Origin: Sphagnum compactum
Taxonomy: Eukaryota; Bryophyta; Sphagnopsida; Sphagnales
Assembly: GCA_965153455.1 (NCBI GenBank)
Contig: OZ234503.1
Coordinates: 10,297,118 to 10,361,117, forward strand
DNA: 64,000 nucleotides
Reading direction: 5' to 3'
The notes below the pieces were generated by a model. The model ran no database searches, was not told the DNA's origin, and saw only the letters and a program-made list of their open reading frames with translations. Positions 55,957 through 64,000 of the stretch are shown here, piece after piece. The translations under genes were made by a program, and so were the position numbers. Positions within the stretch are counted from its first letter, which is position 1, and every line of letters starts with the position of its first letter.

Positions 55957-57486
55957 TCATAGAGCAGGATCATCCCTCCTCTCCTGTAATTGAATCTCTT
56001 TCTGTAAACGCATAAGCTGTTTTAGAATGTTCCTTGTGACAACTTCAGGAGAAAACTTTGTCACCATGTCCTTCCGTGCTACCTTTCCTCTCCTTTTTGC
56101 CTCCCTTGGATTAGAAAACACTTTTCTCATCAGCAACCGCAAATGGGCGAGGGAGGGCTCAGCCCAGAGGTGGCCCTTAAATGGACCATCAAGGACCTCT
56201 GTCATTCCATCTAATGGTAGTGGATAGCTGTTGAAATCAGTCATATACTCTGTCATCCCTGACCAGTTAGTCACAATCACCGGCAGCTCCATAGCCATTG
56301 CTTCCACAATTGGTCGACCCCACCCTTCTCCATGTGAGGGCAGGACAAAGCAGTCAGCCAACTTGTACAGACCTGGAAGATCAACTTGAGGAATATGACG
56401 AGGAACCAAGTAAACAGCTGGCCAGCCTCCCTCAGGCTCAGGTATCTCAAGTGAATCCACAAAGCCATCAAGCAAGCTTGAAAATTCCTTATTTGTCATA
56501 TGATAACGATTTGTGAGCACATAAAGGACCACATTATCTCCACCTGAGAACTCTTGCAGATATCCTCTCAAAAGTGTATCCCACCCCTTCCGAACCTCCC
56601 ACTTGAAGATACTTAAAAACACAAAAGGTTTGTTTCGGCTCTCTTTCAGATCTTCTGGGTGCTTTGTATGAAAGAGGGACTGCCCTCTAGGCAACAGGAG
56701 TTTCTTCACATTTGCTGGGTTGAAAAAGTCAGTGTCAACAGCTTGCACTACCTTGACCAGCTTTGTTGCCTCTACACCACTGCGGGTGAATGTCTCAACA
56801 TGGAATTGAGTGGGCACCCAAATCTCATCCATCCTGTTGCATCGCTTCACATGGTCAGGGTTAACCCTGTCAGTCTCAAACATTGTCCGACCTATAGTAA
56901 ATAGAGGTTCCTCATAGCCTGTGGGTGGGCATGGAGATGTCTGGAAGAGAGGAGGATACCAGGCTCCTGGCTCACTGTGGCAGATCACAACACTGGAACT
57001 CAAATGAATATCCTCACGAAAAAGAGAGAGCAACGACCGCTTGGTATCTGGAGGCAAACCCCTCCAGAACACAGCACTCTCAAGGTCACCATGCTGCCTG
57101 ATCTGAAGTTTTTGCACCATTTTTGCAGCCTCTAACCCAGTGACATATGAGATTGCCTCTGAACTGTAGCCCCCACCTGATAAGAAAGGGGCCATCCACA
57201 AGAGGGAATGTCTGAAAGGCCGTGCCTCCCACACCTCACCACCATTGTAGTACTCCCACCATGACTTTAGTACAATGCTTGGGAGGTGCCAGAGGATCCT
57301 GAGCTCAAGAGAAATCCAGCCTCTCCCAAGACCATAGGCCATCAGTGCACTCAAAGTCACCATGAGAATACATAATGGAAGAGAGAAAGCCCATAGGCCA
57401 ATAAGTTTGAGAGTTGACTTTGACGGTGAAGAATGACCTGCACTTTGAGGACCTCCACTTGATAATTCTGAACTGCTCTGTGTCAT
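55957..57486 (-). CDS. Membrane-anchored GT-B glycosyltransferase (GT4-like), intact
   Basis: 509 codons in one exon, from the ATG at 57486. A Ser-rich cytosolic N-terminus (1-25) precedes one hydrophobic segment at about 29-52, predicting a type II Golgi or ER membrane protein with a lumenal catalytic domain. The domain has a GT-B fold: an N-terminal half with GGYSSEA near 105, and a C-terminal donor-binding half with FVFLSIFKWEVRKGWDTLL. The GT4 signature E-x7-E is at E387 and E395 (HGEGWGRPIVEAM), which contacts the nucleotide-sugar donor. Retaining glycosyltransferases of this type move a sugar from a nucleotide donor; the acceptor here cannot be told. It resembles single-copy plant proteins such as Arabidopsis At3g10630 (from memory). 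No disruption is visible, and composition is clearly GC-richer than the flanks. Confidence 0.93.
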   Translation of the reverse strand: MTQSSSELSSGGPQSAGHSSPSKSTLKLIGLWAFSLPLCILMVTLSALMAYGLGRGWISLELRILWHLPSIVLKSWWEYYNGGEVWEARPFRHSLLWMAPFLSGGGYSSEAISYVTGLEAAKMVQKLQIRQHGDLESAVFWRGLPPDTKRSLLSLFREDIHLSSSVVICHSEPGAWYPPLFQTSPCPPTGYEEPLFTIGRTMFETDRVNPDHVKRCNRMDEIWVPTQFHVETFTRSGVEATKLVKVVQAVDTDFFNPANVKKLLLPRGQSLFHTKHPEDLKESRNKPFVFLSIFKWEVRKGWDTLLRGYLQEFSGGDNVVLYVLTNRYHMTNKEFSSLLDGFVDSLEIPEPEGGWPAVYLVPRHIPQVDLPGLYKLADCFVLPSHGEGWGRPIVEAMAMELPVIVTNWSGMTEYMTDFNSYPLPLDGMTEVLDGPFKGHLWAEPSLAHLRLLMRKVFSNPREAKRRGKVARKDMVTKFSPEVVTRNILKQLMRLQKEIQLQERRDDPAL

Positions 57487-57545
57487 CTTGTCTCACTTGA
57501 TAAGCAGCAAGAGCCTACTTACTTCAATGAAGGAACCATAATGCC

Positions 57546-58287
57546 CTAAAAAGAGGAAAAAGAGTCAGGGGAAAAAGAGAAGCATGCCATTCTTGTTGTG
57601 CAGATGCACACTCTTTGACCAGCTCTGATTGCATATGCATGTATTTTGGTTGCAAACATCCAGAGCTTGCTCGCTCACTATGAAAAGAATGCCAGTTGCC
57701 AGGATTATGCCCTTCTCAATGCAATGCAGTCCTGCACACTGCTTACATACATAAGTAAATTCCAGTCTCTACATCTGTACAAGTAATGGAGTTGAGAGGT
57801 TAGGATTCTTATTTAAAACATCTAAATGTGAGGTGCTGAAACCATGTTCCTTCTCAAACAGAAACAAGCATAAGATAAGCAGCAAATGTTGATACATTGA
57901 TCCTGCAGCAATGAGCCTCACCCAGTACCTCCATCACACAAAGCCAGTTTGACCATGCAAAAAGGCACCAACATATTCTTATTGTATCTCATGTAATGTT
58001 TTGCTTGCACATCATGCCCATGCATAAGTCCTGTAAGCACATAAAAGATGAGTTAAGGGATGCACAATGGGGGAGTCCTTAAGCGACTTGAAGTGGCACT
58101 CATAAATTGAAAAGTCCTTAGCAGGAAGTTCAATCCTCACTTGGGCTACAATCTCAGGCCAAGTTCCTTTTGAAGGACCACCTTGTTATAATACAAACTG
58201 ACCAGCAGCTTTACATCTACATCAGATCCCAACACAACTCATGAGCAAACAGGCTCTGGCCACTTCCAACACCAATCCTCACATGTG

Positions 58288-58318
<31 letters not shown>

Positions 58319-58683
58319 CACTCTCTAGACTAATTTTGTGTATCTCATCAGGATGTGCAATCTATGTTGTAATTGCACAACCAGGAAGAAGTATAGTATG
58401 AGAGATGTTAAGTTTCCCTTTGCTATTCCTGCATGTCACATATACCTTCTCATTACCAAACAGTATTGAGAGAACCGAGGTCTAGGCTACATTTCCCAAA
58501 AGCATCACACTCCTACAAAAGCTCTTGTAGGTGAAAAACCATCGATTCCATTCTGTCAGGCACGAAAAGCAGAGGACTTAAAAGCACCTAGAGCATGTTC
58601 AATATTAAAGCAGAGTATGAAAGAAGAGTTAGGGTTAATTGCTGCAAACACCAAAAAGAAAAACTTGATGGGTGGCGACTTAC
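57546..58683 (-). other. Predicted 5'-UTR intron of the glycosyltransferase gene
   Basis: On the minus strand the stretch starts with GTAAGT (58683-58678) and ends with a long pyrimidine tract and TTTTTAG (57546), 59 bases before the ATG. Its 1138 bp include a (CA)13-14 microsatellite at 58288-58314. Splicing is inferred from these signals only; introns in the 5' UTR often raise plant gene expression. Confidence 0.5.
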
Positions 58684-58862
58684 TTATCTGCCCCAGCTGC
58701 TAAAGTATCAAGCAGCATCACAAACCTCTCCGCAGTTTGATCACCCAGCTTGAAATTAAAGCTTGACTTGCGCAGAGGACTAAAGCACTGAAATTGCATT
58801 CTCACAAACGCAACGACGAACAAACTCATGTTGGTGATCGTCACATAGTCTGGACTATTCAT
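58684..58862 (-). other. Predicted leader exon with an upstream open frame
   Basis: An ATG at 58862 opens a frame reading MNSPDYVTITNMSLFVV with a moderately hydrophobic start. Unspliced, it ends in TAA at 58680; spliced to the acceptor at 57546 it would read a few codons more and stop before the glycosyltransferase ATG. It is not in frame with the enzyme. It could be a translation-controlling upstream frame or an unrelated small gene. The 5' transcript end is unknown. Confidence 0.3.
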
Positions 58863-59132
58863 TTGCTTTCAAACAAAAATTGCAATAACTATGACCAGAA
58901 CAAACACGGGAGCCTCCTCCTCCTCCTTCTTGTGTTTGGAAGTCCCAAATTTCCAACCCAACTTCTTTTGTCCACAACCATCACCAAACAAACAGCAAAA
59001 GAAATGTCCCATAACCCTGTGTGTTATAAGAGGAGTAAAAAGACTCAAAGTAAATTCAAAGAATGATGTGGAAAAACTGTTAAAAGCCCCTTGTAATTTT
59101 CATATCTCTGGCAAGCAACATGTAAGTGCTAG

Positions 59133-59157
59133 TAAATAAATAAATAAATAAATAAAT
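59133..59157. repeat. (TAAA)6 microsatellite, likely LINE tail
   Basis: On the minus strand it reads (ATTT)n and lies just beyond the 3' non-coding part of the LINE remnant, where non-LTR elements commonly end in A/T-rich short repeats. Confidence 0.8.
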
Positions 59158-59178
59158 GAAAAACACCCGGCAAGGGAA

Positions 59179-59290
59179 CAAGAGAAGAAAAAAGAAAGGA
59201 CCCAAGTCCAAACAAAAGACCACACCCAAAAGTGCAAGAGAAGAAAAAAGAAAGGACCCAAGTCTAAACAAAAGACCACACCCAAAAGTG
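59179..59290 (-). repeat. 56-bp tandem duplication in the LINE 3' region
   Basis: CAAGAGAAGAAAAAAG begins at 59179 and 59235, two units differing by one or two bases. Adjacent frames on the minus strand are hydrophobic by composition only. Confidence 0.85.
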
Positions 59291-59439
59291 CAGAATGCAC
59301 AATGGGGAGCCCTAAGAGGAGAAAACACAAAACATACGACCTAAACCCATCACCAATAGCACGAAGCAAGTCATGCAAGGAGATGGGCGAAAAACCTAGA
59401 AGAACACCAAGCCTAAAAGAGGTTTCTCTTGCTGCACAA

Positions 59440-60204
59440 CTGCCCAACAAAAGATAATGGCGACTTGAACTCTTTGAAGAGCCACAGACACTTTATCTAT
59501 AAAATGAACATATAATCGAAAGAGGAGGACCTCCAAAGCTTTTCATTAATCATGCCATGTTGGCATATTGATGAAAAAAGTTGTCCATCAACTAGCATAA
59601 ACATCCAAATATGTCTACTATTAGAAAAATGAAATCATCATTGGGTGTTGGTCGCAATATGACACAATCTTTACTTAAGCTACAATCCTCATCACCACTC
59701 ATTGAGGAAAGGCGGTTTGCAAAATGAAATTCGCACAAGTTCGATTAACAATGACTACGTCTACCAGAGTGTGAATACCATTTGTTGTAAACATAATATC
59801 CATTTATCACCGTGATGATTAGAGAGATGGCATTAGGAGAAATTGTGTTTGCTTACGCAAAACATTTGACCTGACATCCTTAGCAATGGAGGTGAAAAAA
59901 TCTCGAACTACATCATGTGTGACCTTGCACTTTCTCCATGAACATAACGAAATAGGTATATCCTTATCGGATCTATGGCCTGGCCACATATGCATCGAGA
60001 AAAACCATGAACCATGAGACGGTGGACACCTAATCTAGTGCATAAAGATGAGGAAAAAATGTTAGAAGCCATCCTAAAAGATGGGATGATTGGGTGGGCA
60101 CAAAGCCAAGCACCTGAACATGGGCCTGCACAAGATCTTAACCGAATGCGATGACAATTTGAAAACAATTCTAATATGATGTTGGAAAATGAATGTTCAT
60201 GCAC
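59440..60204 (-). pseudogene. Non-LTR (LINE) ORF2 C-terminal remnant
   Basis: The minus-strand frame 60204-59908 contains SGAWLCAHPIIPSFRMASN and, after LCTRLG and LMVHGFSRC, the zinc-like block CICGQAIDP, then YVHGESARSH. Beyond it, with stops, homology continues: FFTSIAKDVRSNVLRKQTQF, DIMFTTNGIHTLVDVVIVNR and, near 59460, SVALQRVQ. This resembles the region after the reverse transcriptase in some plant LINE ORF2 proteins (Cys-x2-Cys, then His and Cys). RT itself is missing, as expected for a 5'-truncated LINE. With the A/T-rich tail at 59133 it forms an old insertion of at least 1.1 kb. Confidence 0.6.
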
Positions 60205-61639
60205 ACTTTCTAAAATGTTTTCTTGGAAACAATCTACTCTTCTCTCTAATAGTTATTCAAATGGTGGGATCGAAGTTTGAGCAGTTGCAAGTAGAAGGTC
60301 ACAAGCGCACCTAAAATGAACTTGGAATGGAAGTGGACTTAAATTATTAGCCCTTTTAGCCCCCAATAAAAATGGGCTACAAAAATCTAAATGCAATGAT
60401 TAAGACAATAAGCCCCCAAATTCCTCAAATACAATGTCGGGGCGATAACCTCCATAGAGATAAGACCTATGCCACTTCAAAAAATGGGAAAAGGAGATTA
60501 TCGACAAACTAAAAGAGCTTTCGAACATTCCAAAAAACTTGGCCCTGGAACACGTAACTAGTTCAATACGGCAATTTTTTTAAAAAATTCAAAACATAAA
60601 TTTGAACAATTTTATTGGTCACAATCTTTTCTTTGCATCTAAGGCTAACCCTATGATGTTATTACAACATTTAAGTGTTAGTTAACTCAAATTAATTCTT
60701 CCAAACAATTCAAAGCCCTCATTATAACAATCTGACTTATGAATTTTCTACCCAAATTTTCACCATTTTGCAAAAAAAATTAAAAAAAAAATTTGTCACA
60801 TATGTTTTTGCTGCCAAACACATAATTTTAAAAATAAAAAATCACCACAATTGTTTTTTGAAAAACACTAAATCCAGTTAATCATATAGATTTTTTCATC
60901 CCTAGGCATAAGCCTATTCCATCGACCTTGTGTATTTGTGTACATTTTTTATATTAATCTTGTAGCCCTTATTTGTATATAGACATGGTCGAAAACCAAC
61001 CTTACTACACAAAAAAGAATGAACACAATTTCCATGTTATCATGAAAACAAAAAATAAAAAATGAAGATTGTTTTTGCTTTATGTGAAAGAATGAATGTC
61101 GATAGCAACAAGGGAAGAATTGCCAACCTTAAATATTCAATTATTATTTTTACATTAAAGTTTTTTACAAAGGTTTAACTTTGCAGAAGGCCATGACAAT
61201 AAAATGTATGAAATAATTTAGCAAGAGTATATTAAGATTCAATAGCTTAGGATTGTAACCTTGCAACCTTCTTCACCTACTACACAATTAGAATGAACTT
61301 AACAATAAATTAAAAATTATTTGTTATTTGCAAATGCCCATCAATGTTTGGTTTTGGGTTTATATTATTATGATATCCCATGAACAAAGGATTCTTAAAA
61401 ATGTTTCCACAATTAGATATGATGAAAATTTAATATTTATAACTTCATATTGAGTTTCCTAATGAATATTATGTGGTAGATTCATTTACCAATAAGGTTA
61501 AAGAACTAGTTGAACTTAAAACATCCTCTGTTTTGCACATGATAAGCAAGATATGTAAATAGGTACCCCTACCTTGTGTAGTTTTTGTTGTTGCAACCTA
61601 GGTAACTAGAAATAATATCACCAAGTGAACTCCAAATTG
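60205..61639. other. AT-rich intergenic sequence
   Basis: No gene or repeat boundary recognised. The first 100 bp may still be LINE sequence too decayed to read. Confidence 0.5.
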
Positions 61640-61885
61640 ATTTTTTTGTGGCAAATTCACTCCATTTTGGGAAAAGAATATTGTCACAAGTTCCCTTTTT
61701 ACTGAATTTTTTTGGCCAAAACCAAAAAAAATTAAAATTGCAAAAAAATGCCACAACTACCCAAATATGAAAAGGTGCTAAAAATTTTCTACTATCCTAT
61801 TTTAAATATCACGAAATTTTGCTTAATATACTTATGGATGATTGCCACTTCAACAACATCCCAAAATTGAAAAAAAAACACTATT
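61640..61885 (+). repeat. Dispersed repeat family, copy D
   Basis: Ends TTATGGATGATTGCCACTTC followed by ACATCCCAAAATTG and an A-run, matching copies A-C in the same orientation. Confidence 0.6.
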
Positions 61886-61982
61886 TCACATCAATTAAAG
61901 CATTGTACCCCAAAGAATTTTGTTTCATAGCTTCCATTTTCATAACATGCATATTTTTATTAGATTAATTAAGATATTGCAA

Positions 61983-62323
61983 TCTTATATATTAATTCAG
62001 TAAGTCTGTCTGTGCGTCTGTCTGACACAACAATTCTGCTGCAATTCTATGGCAGAACCGGCCTCTGCATTTTCTATGGCAGAACCGGGCAATGCATTTT
62101 CTATGACAGGGTTTGGTAACGGGGCGGGCGGGGGCCAGCACGGGGCGGGAAGTTAATTATATATAACAGGGGAACGGGGGGGGGGATCAACAGGTTAAAA
62201 AATCGGAGTGGAAAATGCGAAGGACGGGGGGGGGTCGACGGGGTAAAGAACCGGAGTGGGCAATGGGAAGGACCGGGTGGGGGGGAGCTCGACGGGTGCA
62301 TTATGCACCGGGTTCACAGTAGT
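61983..62323 (+). mobile_element. Helitron-like candidate, non-autonomous
   Basis: The left end reads TCTTATATATTAATTCAG after an A, like the TC-type 5' ends of Helitrons. Near the right end a 7-bp-stem hairpin (GGTGCAT, 62295-62301, with ATGCACC, 62303-62309) stands about 12 bases from a terminal CAGTAGT; a Helitron should end CTRR after such a hairpin, and this one does not do so exactly. The interior has three 27-bp units starting at 62046, 62073 and 62100 (TCTATGGCAGAACCGG) and many G runs (62120-62290). No replicase is present. Confidence 0.3.
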
Positions 62324-62428
62324 AATATATAAGAGCCTTACAACAAAAATCACATATAAATCAACTCATGTTCATTAAATCCTTATTATATTATGGATTG
62401 AAGGGTGTTTTACACTAGAGGGCTTGGG

Positions 62429-63077
62429 GGGTGTAAGTACAATTGGGTGGTACCACTAAAAACCACATCATGGAATGGTCAAAGAACAAAAATTGGCCAA
62501 ATAATATTCCTAAGCCATTTTTTTAAAATGTTTTCATAATAAAAAATGTTTTTTTCTCATTTTTAATTATTGCATACCAAAGTATATGGCTTGAAGTTTT
62601 CATTACACTAAAAAAAGGTGGAAATCGTTACATATTTATATTCCTTATTGATGTGGCCCTTTCAAGAATCAAGTTCCTAGACTTTGAAAATTCATAACTA
62701 AATTATACCTACTAAAATCATTTCTCAATGAAAATATCAAATATAATACCATCTAAACTACCTTAGAAAATTATATCCACAAAAAAAACCCCAAACATTG
62801 TTTGAAAAGTGTTCCTAACTAAAAAGTTCAAGGAAAACAACCACTATGACATTGTTGAAACTTTGTGTGAATGTAATGAATCTAGGAACATCAAAATTCA
62901 AAATATTTTTTACATTGTTAAAATTTCAAAATCTATACAACCTAATTAATGTATTCAACAAAAAAATTTATTGAAAACCTTTCTTTATGTGTTTCCTATA
63001 TTTTTCCAAAGTTTAATGGGTCCTAAAAAATGAAGGTCTCACGTTCTTAGTGGTACCACCCAATTATACTTACACCC
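62429..63077 (+). mobile_element. MITE-like element, copy 2, 31-bp terminal inverted repeats
   Basis: GGGTGTAAGTACAATTGGG at 62429 continues through GGTACCAC to 62459; its complement occupies 63047-63077 with one mismatch in 31. No transposase, 649 bp. A clear target duplication is not visible, so the superfamily is open. It is collinear with 49786-50370. Confidence 0.85.
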
Positions 63078-64000
63078 TAGGGTGGCCTATAAAACTTCAT
63101 GATACCCTAATTTTTTGGGTGAGCCCATGGGAAAACTCAAGAGCCAGAGCTCAAAGGCCTTTGTTCATAGTGCAAACCCAATTTGGATCATAGAGCAAAC
63201 CACCATAAAGTGAACACAATTTCCATGTTTTATTTGGAAATGTGATTGCCCTAACTTTTTATTCATCTCCTTTCTTTCCATGAAGCAAGCTATTGCATGA
63301 ATTTAAAGCCTCAACTTAAAGCCTAGAAATGGAACTTGGGATGGTAAAATGTTTTTTCACCTATATACATGCAAAATAAAACCTAAGAATTGAACCACAA
63401 AATGAATGTTATTAAAAATAAACTTAGAAGCAAACATGGGGATGAATATAAGCATTCATCTTTATTATGGATGAATGAATTTTTTCATTCATTTGATGTA
63501 TGGATGAATTTTTTTTGAATTTACATGTTTTTAATATATAGAACTTCCATTAAATTATGGATGAATGTTTTTTTTATCATTAAATTTTTATCGAATTTTT
63601 TTTCTCCTAATTTTAATTAACTAGAGCTTCATGAAACACAATGTAATTATATATGATATAACATTTGTTCAATAATATAATGTAAATTCCATTATAAATT
63701 TAATTGATGGCTATGGTTTAAAGTGCCATTATTTTCATATTTTTAAGTATATTACTATTGTTATGCTAACATCCACCCCATGGTCGTTGTTTTTTTTTTT
63801 CCAAACATAATTTTATTTTTAATTTTTTTCCAATGCAAACTAACCCAGTGTTGATGACATTGGGTTTTTTCCGTCTCCAAAGGTGCCACAATTTTTGTCA
63901 AATCTAACTAGTGTTGTTGATAATGATGGGTTTTGAATGCTTTAAGTATCTTTAAACTACATAATGTCATTGATGACAATGGGTTTTTAAAATAAATTAA
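63078..64000. other. AT-rich sequence to the window edge
   Basis: No gene. GATGAATG words repeat at 63441-63560. At 63850, 63914 and 63969 a TTGATGAC-AT-GGGTTTT word recurs about every 60 bases, perhaps the start of a tandem array running out of the window. Confidence 0.45.

Noticed and set aside
59080-59450. Hydrophobic 82- and 116-codon minus-strand frames resembling membrane proteins
   Set aside because: They run through the LINE 3' region, its 56-bp duplication and the ATTT tail; hydrophobicity comes from T-rich DNA.

Overview
The window looks like nuclear DNA from a large, repeat-rich land-plant genome. The evidence is plant-type Ty3/gypsy and Ty1/copia elements, a CACTA transposase fragment, a plant non-LTR element, plant telomere-like repeats, GT-AG splice signals and one intact plant-type glycosyltransferase gene. 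I cannot name the species. Several degenerate reading frames (the DFSENYT transposase, the C2H2 fragment, the LINE tail domain) resemble families I associate with seed-free plants (mosses, lycophytes, ferns); that is inference from memory.

Layout. 1-5.9 kb: AT-rich sequence with a 200-bp tandem duplication, an orphan 142-codon frame and a CACTA Tnp2 remnant. 5.9-9.9 kb: a decayed Ty3/gypsy element on + with integrase catalytic changes. 13.9-15.0 kb: two dispersed repeats. 15.0-21.3 kb: a foldback-like structure whose long inverted arms are built from a ~200-bp satellite. 22.2-25.0 kb: two copies of one LTR family in opposite orientation, with a broken zinc-finger reading frame between them. 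24.1-29.1 kb: a 5'-truncated chromovirus on - with an intact RT-RNase H-integrase-chromodomain frame. 32.2-38.3 kb: a complete young Ty1/copia element on - (318-bp LTRs, 5-bp target duplication, primer-binding site, polypurine tract), with one stop codon between its RGG-rich gag and the zinc knuckle. 40.5-43.6 kb: two hairpins and another inverted-repeat element. 46.6-48.3 kb: the probable 5' end of an unidentified gene on -, with GA/TC microsatellites and paired G-boxes. 49.8-51.8 kb: a MITE and a decayed DDE-like transposase. 55.4 kb: a telomere-like insertion flanked by a 13-bp duplication. 55.9-58.9 kb: an intact single-pass membrane GT-B glycosyltransferase on -, with a predicted 5'-UTR intron. 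59.1-60.2 kb: a LINE remnant. 61.6-63.1 kb: a dispersed repeat, a Helitron-like candidate and a second MITE copy.

The glycosyltransferase is the only gene I would call confidently as a host gene. Most of the rest is mobile DNA at different stages of decay: the copia element is recent, the chromovirus is 5'-deleted but open, and the CACTA, first gypsy, LINE and DDE-like elements are relics. The best candidates for something undescribed are the satellite-armed foldback structure, the DFSENYT transposase family, and the stop codon in a readthrough-like context in the copia element.
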